A DNA stretch of 10,023 nt from contig DATCVR010000027.1 of NCBI GenBank assembly GCA_036566745.1, positions 1 to 10,023 on the forward strand. Direction: 5' to 3'. The notes beneath the pieces are model-generated. The model did no database searches, was not told the origin of the DNA, and saw only the letters and a program-made list of their open reading frames with translations. Positions 1-7,161 of the stretch are shown one piece after another; the first letter of the stretch is position 1, and each line of letters starts with the position of its first letter. The stretch comes from DATCVR01 sp036566745 (GTDB taxonomy: Bacteria; Actinomycetota; Actinomycetes; Jiangellales; Jiangellaceae). Made by a program: the position numbers and the translations under genes.

Positions 1-1
1 C

Positions 2-436
2 TCCCGACGCGAGGTCCCCGGCTCCCCGTACGCCTACGCCGCCTCCCCCGCGCAGCTCGCCGCCGACGTCGACATCCTGGTCCTCGCCACCTCCGGCGGC
101 AGCGGTACGCAGCACCTCGTCGACCGCAAGGTGCTCGAGGCGCTCGGGCCCGAGGGCTACCTCATCAACATCGCGCGTGGCTCCGTGGTCGACCAGGATG
201 CACTGGTCGAGCTGCTCCTCGAGGGTGGCATCGCCGGCGCCGGCCTCGACGTCTACACCGAGGAGCCCGCGGTCCCCGCGGAGCTGATGGACCTCGACAA
301 CGTGGTGCTCCTCCCGCACCTGGCCAGCGGCACAGTCGAGACGCGTGCCGCCATGGAGCAGCTGACCCTCGACAACCTCGACCGCTGGCTCGCCGACGGC
401 ACCGTCCTCACTCCGGTGCCGGAGATGTCGAACTGA
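2..436 (+). CDS. D-isomer-specific 2-hydroxyacid dehydrogenase, C-terminal part (5' end outside window)
   Basis: This is the 3' portion of an NAD(P)-dependent D-2-hydroxyacid dehydrogenase (glyoxylate/hydroxypyruvate reductase type), a cytoplasmic enzyme that interconverts 2-oxoacids and D-2-hydroxyacids. The frame is open from the left edge, so the 5' end is missing and the GTG at 131 is internal. Visible landmarks are the end of the Rossmann domain (VDILVLATSGG), the family signature around YLINIARGSVVDQDALVELL with the catalytic Arg in NIARG, the loop AGLDVYTEEP with the catalytic Glu, and LLPHLASGT with the catalytic His. About 144 residues are present of a usual 310-330. The stop is TGA at 434-436, only 3 bases before the convergent ATPase gene ends. 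The exact substrate cannot be told. Its last codons carry one copy of a direct repeat that recurs at 9610-9632. Confidence 0.93.
   Translation, partial: SRREVPGSPYAYAASPAQLAADVDILVLATSGGSGTQHLVDRKVLEALGPEGYLINIARGSVVDQDALVELLLEGGIAGAGLDVYTEEPAVPAELMDLDNVVLLPHLASGTVETRAAMEQLTLDNLDRWLADGTVLTPVPEMSN
402..424. repeat. Left copy of a 23-base direct repeat
   Basis: These 23 bases match 9610-9632 in the same orientation at 22 of 23 positions. The uninterrupted core is ctcactccggtgccggag (18 bases, 407-424). The copy lies in the last codons of the 2-hydroxyacid dehydrogenase (VLTPVPE). The 14 bases at 411-424, CTCCGGTGCCGGAG, are a perfect palindrome. The two copies bracket the regulator-operon cassette. 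Confidence 0.6.
411..424 (-). terminator. Candidate hairpin downstream of the transport operon
   Basis: CTCCGGTGCCGGAG can fold into a 5-6 bp all-GC-type stem, beginning 15 bases beyond the operon's last stop codon on the minus strand. No T-tract follows, and the stem lies inside the convergent dehydrogenase coding region, so this is at most a weak U-less terminator. The same hairpin occurs 16 bases beyond the TetR stop. Confidence 0.25.
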
Positions 437-439
437 CGG

Positions 440-1276
440 TCATGGTGTCGCGGGGCTGAAGGCGCGACGTACCTCCGTCAGGTCCCACCCGGGCGTCGGG
501 ACGCTCGCCCGCAGCCGGCGGGTGTAGTCGTGCTGCGGCGCATCCAGCACATCGGTCGTCGTCCCACGTTCGACGACGGCGCCGTGCTGCATCACCACCA
601 CGGTCTCGGTGAGCTGACGCACGACGGCCAGGTCGTGGCTGATCAGCACATAGGTGATCGACAGCCGCTCCCGCAGATCGCTGAGCAGATTGAGCACCTG
701 CGCCTGGATGGACACGTCGAGCGCGGCGACCGACTCATCGAGGATCAGGACGTCCGGCTCTGCCGCGAGCGCCCGCGCGATCGCCACCCGTTGGCGCTGA
801 CCGCCGGAGAGCGCTCGCGGCAGGGCACGACCTTGGCGTTCGTCGAGACCCACCATCTCTATCAGCTCGCCCACGCGCGCAGTCCGCGCCGACGAGGTCC
901 GCTCGCGCTGGTGGAGGCGCAGCACCTCCTCGATCGCGCGGTCGACCGGTTGCCGTGGGTCCAGGCTGGAGTAGGGGTCCTGGAAGACGATCTGCACCTC
1001 GGCGCCGCGCCGGCGGCGCTCGGCGCCACCGCGCGCCGGCGCCGTACGGTCTCGACCGCAGGCGCGGATCGTGCCGGCCGACGGCAGCTCCTGGCCGGTG
1101 ATCATGTTCGCGACCGTGGTCTTCCCGGATCCGGACTCGCCGACGATCCCGAGCGATCCTCCCCGACGTACCGTGAAGGAGACGTCCTCGACGGCGACCA
1201 CCTCTCCGAACACCTTGCGCAGGCCGGTGACTGCCAGGGCCGGTTCCGCCTCAGTGGTCTCGTACGCCTCAGACAT
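440..1276 (-). CDS. Dpp/Opp-type peptide ABC transporter ATP-binding protein (DppF/OppF-like)
   Basis: One of two nucleotide-binding subunits that would power the importer encoded upstream; it acts at the cytoplasmic face of the membrane. The 278-residue product has Walker A GESGSGKTT (46-54), Q-loop VFQDPYSSLDPR (Q99), ABC signature LSGGQRQR (156-163), Walker B with catalytic Glu VLILDE (176-181) and the switch His in ISHDLAVV (H214). The ATG at 1276 was chosen because GGAGG lies 8 bases upstream and it overlaps the preceding ATPase gene by 8 bases; an in-frame start at 1333 lies deeper inside that gene. It ends shortly after the nucleotide-binding domain and lacks the C-terminal cysteine region common in this family, which its partner has. 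The D-loop reads DESVAALDVS where DEPVSALDVS is usual. It is the last gene of the operon, and its stop is 3 bases from the convergent dehydrogenase stop. Confidence 0.93.
   Translation of the reverse strand: MSEAYETTEAEPALAVTGLRKVFGEVVAVEDVSFTVRRGGSLGIVGESGSGKTTVANMITGQELPSAGTIRACGRDRTAPARGGAERRRRGAEVQIVFQDPYSSLDPRQPVDRAIEEVLRLHQRERTSSARTARVGELIEMVGLDERQGRALPRALSGGQRQRVAIARALAAEPDVLILDESVAALDVSIQAQVLNLLSDLRERLSITYVLISHDLAVVRQLTETVVVMQHGAVVERGTTTDVLDAPQHDYTRRLRASVPTPGWDLTEVRRAFSPATP
447..468 (+). terminator. Possible U-less hairpin after the dehydrogenase gene
   Basis: GTCGCG (447-452) and CGCGAC (463-468) can pair around a 10-base loop, starting 11 bases after the dehydrogenase TGA. No T-run follows and the bases also encode the C-terminus of the convergent ATPase, so it may be chance in GC-rich sequence. 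Confidence 0.2.
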
Positions 1277-2276
1277 GGGTGCTTCCTCCCAGGACTCCAC
1301 GAAGCTCCTCTGCGCGTGCGCACCGCACGGCACCGCCGTCTAGGTCGACCAACGCCGGGGCGGAGGAGACGCAGACGTCGTGCTTGTGCGGACAGCGACC
1401 GGCGAAGGCGCACGCGTCGGCCGGCGCCTGGAGCGCCGACAGCGGACGCCCCGGGACCGCCGTAAGCCGGGGCATCGCGCGGTCCAGCAGCGGCCGCGCC
1501 GCGCCGAGGGCGGCGGTGTAGGGGTGGAGCGGGTCGTCGTGAAGCCTTCCCGACTGGCGGACCTCGACGATCTCGCCGGCGTACATGACCCCGGTGCGGT
1601 CGCAGACCGCCGCGGCCAGATCCAGGTCGTGGGTGATGAACAGCAGCGACAGACCGAGGTCCTGGCGCAGCTCGTCGAGCAAGCCCATGATCTCGGCCTG
1701 CGTCGTCACGTCCAGCGCAGTGGTCGGCTCGTCGGCGAGCAGCAGTCGGGGTTCGGTGAGCAGCGCGCTGGCGATCATCACCCGCTGAAGCAGCCCGCCG
1801 GACAGCTCGTGCGGATACTGCTCCAAACGTCTCTCCCCGTCCGAGATCCCTAGCTTCGCGAGCATCGCGACCGCTCGGCGAGCCGCCTCCCGCCGCTTGA
1901 CCCCGCGGTTCGTACGCAGCACCTCGGTCATGAAGTCGCCGACCTGGCGCACCGGGTTGATGTGCACCCGCGGGTCCTGGAAGACGACGGAGACCTCGGC
2001 GCGGTAGGCGCGTAGGGCGGCACCGGATAGGGCCTCCACATCCTGGCCTGCGAACCGGATCGAACCACGCCGGCGTGCCCCCGCGGGCAACAGCCGATCG
2101 ATCGCCCGCACGGTCATCGACTTGCCCGAGCCCGACTCTCCCACGAGGCCGACCGCCTCCCCGGCAGCCACCGTGAACGACACGTCGCGCAGCACCGAGC
2201 GGTGGACGCCTCCCACGAGCAGGTCCAGGCCCAGCCCGTCGACCTCCAACAGCGGGCCATGATGGGTCGCGCTCAT
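1269..2276 (-). CDS. Dpp/Opp/Nik-type peptide ABC transporter ATP-binding protein (DppD/OppD-like)
   Basis: The second ATPase subunit of the importer, 335 residues. It has Walker A GESGSGKS (46-53), Q-loop VVFQDPR (Q100), signature LSGGLLQR (158-165), Walker B LLLADEP (178-184) with catalytic Glu 183, D-loop TALDVTTQ and switch His in ITHDLDL (H216). The signature has LL where QQ or MR is usual; similar ML variants occur in NikD/DppD proteins. The C-terminal region is the oligopeptide-transporter type and carries four cysteines (C289, C295, C302, C319; CAFAGRCPHKHDVC then VRC), the pattern that binds a 4Fe-4S cluster in some characterised DppD proteins. The ATG at 2276 overlaps the preceding permease stop as ATGA, with AAGGAGG just upstream (GGAGG at 2284-2288). 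The frame extends further 5', but that part is a shadow of the permease gene. Confidence 0.94.
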   Translation of the reverse strand: MSATHHGPLLEVDGLGLDLLVGGVHRSVLRDVSFTVAAGEAVGLVGESGSGKSMTVRAIDRLLPAGARRRGSIRFAGQDVEALSGAALRAYRAEVSVVFQDPRVHINPVRQVGDFMTEVLRTNRGVKRREAARRAVAMLAKLGISDGERRLEQYPHELSGGLLQRVMIASALLTEPRLLLADEPTTALDVTTQAEIMGLLDELRQDLGLSLLFITHDLDLAAAVCDRTGVMYAGEIVEVRQSGRLHDDPLHPYTAALGAARPLLDRAMPRLTAVPGRPLSALQAPADACAFAGRCPHKHDVCVSSAPALVDLDGGAVRCARAEELRGVLGGSTHV

Positions 2277-3139
2277 CGGCCACCCTCCTTCCCGGCCCGC
2301 TCGAGGAGCCGCTCGCCGAGCAGGTTCATGGCCACGACGACCACGACGATGCAGACGCCCGCAACGAGAGCGGGCATCGGGTAGCCGAGAAGGATGCCCG
2401 ACTGGTTCTCCGAGATCATCACGCCCCAGTCCGGGTTCGGCGGCTGGACGCCGATACCGAGGTACGAGATGACCGCCAGGTCGAGGACTGCATAGCCGAA
2501 CAGGATCGACGCCTGCGCCACCATGAACGGGAACACGTTGGGCAGCAGGTGCCGTACGCAGATCGCGGTCGCGCCCAGACCTTGCACCTCGAGGGCGGTG
2601 ATGTAGGGCTGGCTGCGCTCCTTGAGCATCGCGCTGCGCAACAGCCGCGCGACGAAGGGCGTGTACGCCACCGCCATCGCGAGCACCGCCGCCCACAGGC
2701 CTGCACCGAAGACTGCCGCCGTGAGCGCCGCCAGCAGCACACCGGGGAACGCAAACAGGATATCCAGGCCCGCCGACACCGTCGTGTCGACCGCTCCCCC
2801 GCGCCACGCGGAGGCAAGACCGAGCACCGAACCCACCAGCATGCAGAGGACCACGATGAGCAGCGGCCCGAGCAGCGAGGACCGCGCGCCGGCCAGGACC
2901 CGGGACAGCACGTCCCGGCCCTGGACGTCGAGACCGAGCAGGTGCCCCTCCCCCGGACCGATCCACGCCTGCGCCAGGTCGGCCTGGTTCGGGTCGTGTG
3001 GCGTGAGCACCGGCCCGATGATGCCGATCATGGCGGCGAGCCCGACCACGACGACGCAGACCCACACAGTCGCGCCGAGACGGGCACGGCGACGGGTCGC
3101 CGTCGTGCCGGCGGCGGGGGCGGTGGCGACGGCGCTCAT
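2273..3139 (-). CDS. Dpp/Opp-type ABC transporter permease (DppC/OppC-like)
   Basis: Integral membrane subunit forming half of the translocation pore of the importer, 288 residues, a normal length. A basic cytoplasmic N-terminus (RRRAR, about 16-20) is followed by the first membrane segment (about 24-46), then the family-typical extracytoplasmic motif HLLGLDVQGRDVLSRVL (66-82) and further segments near 90-112, 126-145, 147-167, 206-228 and 253-273. The EAA loop that docks the ATPase is at about 179-206 (YITALEVQGLGA..RHLLPNVFP). The ATG at 3139 overlaps the stop of the preceding permease in an ATGA, and its own stop overlaps the next ATG in the same way. The ribosome site is weak, as expected of a translationally coupled gene. 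Confidence 0.95.
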   Translation of the reverse strand: MSAVATAPAAGTTATRRRARLGATVWVCVVVVGLAAMIGIIGPVLTPHDPNQADLAQAWIGPGEGHLLGLDVQGRDVLSRVLAGARSSLLGPLLIVVLCMLVGSVLGLASAWRGGAVDTTVSAGLDILFAFPGVLLAALTAAVFGAGLWAAVLAMAVAYTPFVARLLRSAMLKERSQPYITALEVQGLGATAICVRHLLPNVFPFMVAQASILFGYAVLDLAVISYLGIGVQPPNPDWGVMISENQSGILLGYPMPALVAGVCIVVVVVAMNLLGERLLERAGKEGGR

Positions 3140-4092
3140 GAGGCCCTCGCTCCGAGCTTGACGCGGGGGTCGAGCACCGCGTACATCGCGTCGACCACGA
3201 CGTTGACGATCACGAACGCCACCACGAGCACGAGCGAGATGCCCTGCACGACGGCGATGTCCTTACCCTGGGCCGACTTCACGAGGTACTGCCCCAGGCC
3301 GTTGAGGCCGAAGGATGTCTCGACCACGGACGAGATCGCGATGAGGCTCGCGATCGTCACGCCGGTCACCGTGGTGATCGGGATCGCGGCGTTGCGCAGC
3401 ACGTGGCGGGTGACGACGAGGTGCTGCGGGATTCCGCGGCTGATCGCCGTCTGGACGTGCTCACGCTCCACCTCCTCGCGGATCGCGGTGCGGGTCACTC
3501 GCGCCACGACCGCCACTGATGACAGCGCGAGCGCGACCGCCGGCAGGGTGAGGTGCTCGAGGTGGCCGAGGAAGCCCTCGCCGACCCCGATCGTCGGGAA
3601 CCAGCCGAGCGACACCGCGAAGACCGCGATCAGCACGATGGCCGCGACGAAGGCCGGCACGGCGGCGGCCATCGAGGAGATGACCAGCACCGAGGAGTCG
3701 ATCCACCCCGGCCGAAGCCCGGCGAGCAGGCCGAGACCGATGCCGAGGACCACGATGATGACGGCGGCGTAGAGCACCAGGCTGAGCGTGATCCAAGCGC
3801 GGTCCGCGATGAGCGAGGAGACGTCCTGGTGCAGCGGGATCGACACGCCCAGGTCGCCCCGGAGAGCCCCGGAGAGCCAGTGCCAATACTGCGCGAGGAA
3901 CGGCTCGTCGAGATGGTATCGCCGCTCGAGCACCGCCTGCGCTTCAGCGGAGAGCGACTTGCCCCCGGAGAGCGCGGCGAGCGGGTTGCCCGGCGCGACG
4001 TACGTCGCTGCGAAGATCGCGAAGCTGGCCACCAGGAGTGTCACCCCCAGCATCGCGAGTCGGCGCATCAGGTATCCGATCCGCATGGTCAT
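3136..4092 (-). CDS. Dpp/Opp-type ABC transporter permease (DppB/OppB-like)
   Basis: Partner membrane subunit of the same importer, 318 residues. The N-terminal segment (about 11-31) leads into the B-type periplasmic stretch with APGNPLAAL and the RYHLDEPFLAQYWHWLSGALRGDLGVS block (58-84) typical of DppB proteins. Membrane segments follow near 101-123, 133-161, 180-199, 243-258 and 283-303. The EAA loop is at about 211-238 (EHVQTAISRGI..RHVLRNAAIP), and the protein ends in the usual DPRVKLG. I chose the ATG at 4092 because it forms an ATGA overlap with the binding-protein stop, with GGGAG just upstream. The ATG at 4086 is possible, and a start at 4206 would lie well inside the binding-protein gene. 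Confidence 0.94.
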   Translation of the reverse strand: MTMRIGYLMRRLAMLGVTLLVASFAIFAATYVAPGNPLAALSGGKSLSAEAQAVLERRYHLDEPFLAQYWHWLSGALRGDLGVSIPLHQDVSSLIADRAWITLSLVLYAAVIIVVLGIGLGLLAGLRPGWIDSSVLVISSMAAAVPAFVAAIVLIAVFAVSLGWFPTIGVGEGFLGHLEHLTLPAVALALSSVAVVARVTRTAIREEVEREHVQTAISRGIPQHLVVTRHVLRNAAIPITTVTGVTIASLIAISSVVETSFGLNGLGQYLVKSAQGKDIAVVQGISLVLVVAFVIVNVVVDAMYAVLDPRVKLGARAS

Positions 4093-5711
4093 CGGGCTCC
4101 CAGGTGGTTGGCCCAGGGCGCCGACATGTAGGCGAACGACGACACTGCTCCGGTCAGCTCGCTGTTGGTCACGAGCACCGAGTTCGGCTGGGCGGTCGGG
4201 ATCCATGGCAGCAGCTCCATGGTGCGCTGCTGCGCCTCGATGACGAGCTTCGCCCGGGCCTCCACGTCCTCGGTGCCGCGCGCCTCCTCCATCAGCGAGG
4301 TGATCTCCGGGTCGTCGAAGCCCGAGTAGTTCTGCGCACCGTCGGGCAGGACGACCGTCGCGGAGAGCGCGGCGGGGTCGGCATAGTCGCCGTAGGTCAC
4401 CGTCGGGAACGCATCCACCCCCTCGCGCGCCTTCGGGTCGATGAAGAAGTTGATGAATGCATCGGCCGAGACCGACTTGAACTCCACCTCGAGGCCGATC
4501 TTCTCGCCCGCCGTCTTGAAGGCTCCGGCCTCGTAGGCGATGTCCGGGATCGCCGAGGACATGCCGATCGTGACGGTCTTGCCCGCCGCCCCGGCCTCCT
4601 CGATCAGCTTCTTCGCCTGGTCGATGTCCTGCTCGAGCACCGGACTGTCCTTGTACGCCGCCTGGTAGGTCTCGCTCGCCGAGGCGAAGGTGCCCGGGTT
4701 GACGAGCCAGCGCGCGTCCTCGGCCGCACCGTGGAACACGTTCTCGACGATGCCCTTGCGGTCGAGAGCAAGTGACAGCGCCTGGCGGACCTTGACGTCA
4801 CCGAGCGTGCCGTCCAGGTCGCTGATCACCAGCGCGGCGGTCGCGTAGCCGGGACCCTGCGTGACGGTGACGGCCTTGTTGCCCTCCAGCACCGGCAGCG
4901 TCGAGATCGCCGGCGGGTACGTCCCACCGATCTCGCCCGCGATCAGCGAGGACGTCAGTGCCGCTTCGTCGACGACACCCTTGAGGGTGATCTTCGCGAC
5001 CCGCGGATCGGCCTCACCCCAGTAATCGTCGTTGGGTACCGCGACAACCCCGCTCGCCGGCGACCAGGAGTCGAGCTCGTAGGCACCCGTGCACATCGCG
5101 CCACCAGTCGTGGTGCCGTAGGCGGCAGCCTTGGCCTCGACGTACTTCTTCTGCACGATGATGCCGGGGAGCGAGGCGAGCTCGCCGTCGAGCCAGTAGT
5201 CGGGCTGGGTCAGCGTGACGGTGACCTGGCGGTCGCCGGTCGCCTCGATCGTGTCGACCCGGACGAGGGAGTCGGCGTAGAACCCGCCGAGCTCGGGGTC
5301 GCGATGACGCTCGAGGCTGTAGACGACGTCCTCGGCGGTGACCGGGCTGTTGTCCCAGAACTTCGCGTCCGGGTTGATGTCGAAGACCAGCGTCTTGTCG
5401 TCCGTGCGCGAGAACGAGGCGAGCCCGTCGGTGATCGTGCCGTCCGGCGCGGTGCGGAGCAGCGACTCACACATCAGGGTGAGCGCGGTGTTGTCCGGGT
5501 AGTCGAAGGCGTAGAGGGGATCGATCGTCTGGACGTCGCGGTAGACCGCCCAGGTGATCGGGTCGGCGTCAGCGGTCGCGGCGGTCGTCGTCGGTTGGAG
5601 GTGGCTCGCGGTCGTCGAGGACGTCGAGTTGTCGGCCGATCGCCCACAACCGACGATCGCAGTGCAGGTGAGGAACAGCGCGGTGATGCGCGTGAGGTTG
5701 CGTCGGTTCAC
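4089..5711 (-). CDS. Lipoprotein solute-binding protein of a peptide-type ABC importer (SBP_bac_5 family)
   Basis: Extracytoplasmic receptor that would capture the substrate and deliver it to the two permeases. The 540-residue product begins with a lipoprotein signal: basic MNRRNLTR, a hydrophobic core, and lipobox IVGC with lipidated Cys 22. A Ser/Thr-rich tether (about 28-50) follows. The mature domain shows family-5 landmarks: TIDPLYAFD, the FDINPDAKFWDNSPVTAEDVVYSLER block, WSPASGVVAVPNDDYWG and VRQALSLALDRKGIVENV. Ligand type cannot be read: family members bind peptides, opines, nickel chelates or sugars. The start is GTG at 5711, with AAGGAG (5718-5723) 6 bases away. A gap of 61 bases separates it from the upstream oxidoreductase gene, the only sizeable gap in the operon, and its stop overlaps the next start as ATGA. 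Confidence 0.94.
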   Translation of the reverse strand: MNRRNLTRITALFLTCTAIVGCGRSADNSTSSTTASHLQPTTTAATADADPITWAVYRDVQTIDPLYAFDYPDNTALTLMCESLLRTAPDGTITDGLASFSRTDDKTLVFDINPDAKFWDNSPVTAEDVVYSLERHRDPELGGFYADSLVRVDTIEATGDRQVTVTLTQPDYWLDGELASLPGIIVQKKYVEAKAAAYGTTTGGAMCTGAYELDSWSPASGVVAVPNDDYWGEADPRVAKITLKGVVDEAALTSSLIAGEIGGTYPPAISTLPVLEGNKAVTVTQGPGYATAALVISDLDGTLGDVKVRQALSLALDRKGIVENVFHGAAEDARWLVNPGTFASASETYQAAYKDSPVLEQDIDQAKKLIEEAGAAGKTVTIGMSSAIPDIAYEAGAFKTAGEKIGLEVEFKSVSADAFINFFIDPKAREGVDAFPTVTYGDYADPAALSATVVLPDGAQNYSGFDDPEITSLMEEARGTEDVEARAKLVIEAQQRTMELLPWIPTAQPNSVLVTNSELTGAVSSFAYMSAPWANHLGAR

Positions 5712-5776
5712 AAGGATCTCCTTGGGACGGTGCTGTCAGCGGGGGCTGCATGGGTGATGTCCGAGATCGGGCTCAT
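5708..5776 (-). CDS. Possible 22-codon linking ORF between oxidoreductase and binding-protein genes
   Basis: A short frame begins MSPISDITHA and ends VPRRSL. Its ATG (5774-5776) overlaps the oxidoreductase stop as ATGA, and its TGA (5708-5710) overlaps the GTG start of the binding-protein gene as GTGA, so it fills the only real gap in the operon. Its tandem AGG-AGA arginine codons, normally rare in GC-rich genomes, are also the binding-protein gene's Shine-Dalgarno. It has no good ribosome site of its own. It is the tail of a long open shadow frame through the oxidoreductase gene, so it may be accidental. It resembles no known peptide I recognise. Confidence 0.2.
   Translation of the reverse strand: MSPISDITHAAPADSTVPRRSL
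5718..5723 (-). promoter_or_regulatory. Ribosome binding site deciding the GTG start of the binding-protein gene
   Basis: On the minus strand AAGGAG lies 6 bases before the GTG at 5711. It is one of the best Shine-Dalgarno matches in the operon and supports a GTG start. A strong site here fits the usual need for more binding protein than permease. Confidence 0.75.
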
Positions 5777-7161
5777 GAGTCGAACCCCAGTCCGAGGCGG
5801 TCGAGCAGGCGGAGCCAGGCATTGCGGTGACCGGCTCGCGCGTCGGCGCGCGCGAGCGACCAGCGGGTCAGCTGGATGCCGATCCACGCGATCGGCTCCG
5901 GCGGGAACGGCAGCGGCCGCTTCCGAACGAGTGCGAGCCGAGTGCGCTCGGTGTCCTCCCCAGCCAGCAGGTCGAGCATCACGTCGGCACCGAACCGGGT
6001 GGCACCGACACCGAGGCCGGTGAAGCCGAGGGCGTAGGCGACGCGGCCGCCGAACGCGGTGCCGAAGAAGGCGCAGAACCGCGTGCAGGTGTCGATCGCC
6101 CCACCCCACCGGTGGCTGAAGCGGACGCCGGCCAACTGGGGGAAGGTCTCGAAGAACTGCCGGGCGAGGACGTCGAAGGTCTCCTGTCGCTGGTCGTACG
6201 ACGCCCGGACCCGCCGCCCGTAGTGGTAGATCGCGTCGTAGCCGCCCCAGAGGATCCGGTTGTCCGCGGTCAGGCGGTAGTAGTGGAACTGGTTGCTGCA
6301 GTCGGAGAGGCCCTGCCGGTTGCTCCAGCCGATCGACGCGAGCTGCTCGTCGGTGAGCGGCTCGGTCATGAGGACGTAGTCGTAGACCGGGACCGTCGCC
6401 AGCCGGAGCCGGCGCAGCAGCGGGCGGTAGGCGTTGGTGCCGAGCGCGACCTGCTGCGCATGGATCGTGCCGTGGTTGGTGTGTACTGCGATCTGCCCGC
6501 CGGCCCGGCGGATCCGCTCGACCGGCGTGCCTTCGACGATACGCACACCGAGCCGCTCGGCCGCGGCGGCCAGACCCCAGACCAGACGGGCTGGATCGAC
6601 GGTCGCGCAGCTGTCCTTGTTCCACAATCCGGCTAGGTACGTCGGCGAGTCGACCTCCGCACGGACGGCGGCCCCGTCGAGGAAGACCGCGCTCTCGCCC
6701 TCGGCCTCGGCCCGGAGGTCCTCGACCTCGTGCGGTCGGGTGGCGACGGCGAGCTGCCCGGTCCGGCGGAAGTCGCAGTCGATGCCGTAGCGCCGCAAGG
6801 TCACCTCGATGTCGTCGAGGTTGGCCAGGCCGAGCTCCTCGAGCCGGGCGGCCTCGTCGGGCCAACGGGTGCGGCCGTTGGCCTCACCATGGGTCAGGCT
6901 CGCCTCACAGAAGCCTCCGTTGCGACCGCTCGCGGCGCCACCGATCCGGTCCGCCTCGACCAGGACGACATCTCGTCTGGGGTCACGCTCCTTGGCTCGA
7001 AGCGCCGTCCACAGACCGGAGTAGCCGCCACCGACGACCGCCAGATCGCAGCTCTGGTCGCCGGCCAGTGGCGGTCGGGCCGCCGGTCGGTCCGGGTCGT
7101 CGAGCCAGAATGGGAGCGGCTTCGCGGACGCGAGAGCGTCGCGGACGTGGCTCGCCGTCAT
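5773..7161 (-). CDS. FAD-dependent oxidoreductase, DadA/PuuB-type (DAO family)
   Basis: Flavin amine or amino-acid oxidoreductase, 462 residues. The N-terminus contains the PFWLDDPDRPAARPPL stretch seen before the fold in gamma-glutamylputrescine-oxidase-like proteins. The dinucleotide fold is DLAVVGGGYSGLWTALRA (GGGYSG at 44-49) with the ribose-binding acid in VVLVEA (E69), then the family block GGAASGRNGGF (74-84). Near the C-terminus HRWGGAIDTCTRF and ALGFTGLGVGATRFGADVMLDLLAG form the second flavin-contact region. Family members oxidise a C-N bond to an imine, which hydrolyses to an aldehyde or oxoacid plus amine; oxidases of the group release peroxide. No signal peptide is seen, so it is probably cytoplasmic. 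The ATG at 7161 overlaps the amidohydrolase stop as ATGA. Linkage to an amidohydrolase suggests that it acts on the amine or amino acid released (inference). Exact substrate unknown. Confidence 0.9.
   Translation of the reverse strand: MTASHVRDALASAKPLPFWLDDPDRPAARPPLAGDQSCDLAVVGGGYSGLWTALRAKERDPRRDVVLVEADRIGGAASGRNGGFCEASLTHGEANGRTRWPDEAARLEELGLANLDDIEVTLRRYGIDCDFRRTGQLAVATRPHEVEDLRAEAEGESAVFLDGAAVRAEVDSPTYLAGLWNKDSCATVDPARLVWGLAAAAERLGVRIVEGTPVERIRRAGGQIAVHTNHGTIHAQQVALGTNAYRPLLRRLRLATVPVYDYVLMTEPLTDEQLASIGWSNRQGLSDCSNQFHYYRLTADNRILWGGYDAIYHYGRRVRASYDQRQETFDVLARQFFETFPQLAGVRFSHRWGGAIDTCTRFCAFFGTAFGGRVAYALGFTGLGVGATRFGADVMLDLLAGEDTERTRLALVRKRPLPFPPEPIAWIGIQLTRWSLARADARAGHRNAWLRLLDRLGLGFDS

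Noticed and set aside
131..436. GTG at 131 as the start of a short dehydrogenase
   Set aside because: The frame is open upstream to the window edge and encodes conserved Rossmann-domain sequence, so the gene is simply cut by the window.
1277..1333. An earlier start for the DppF/OppF-like ATPase
   Set aside because: It lies inside the preceding ATPase gene without a good ribosome site, whereas 1276 has GGAGG at 8 bases.
2277..3065. A longer N-terminus for the DppD/OppD-like ATPase
   Set aside because: The extension is a frame shadow of the permease gene; the ATPase family starts at MSATHH, next to a good ribosome site and an ATGA overlap.
2549..3772. A 407-codon plus-strand open frame across the two permease genes
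   Set aside because: It is a shadow of two clear permeases, its composition is low-complexity, and it has no supporting start context or motifs.
4093..4206. A longer N-terminus for the DppB-like permease
   Set aside because: The extra 38 residues lie inside the binding-protein coding region and precede the usual permease start.
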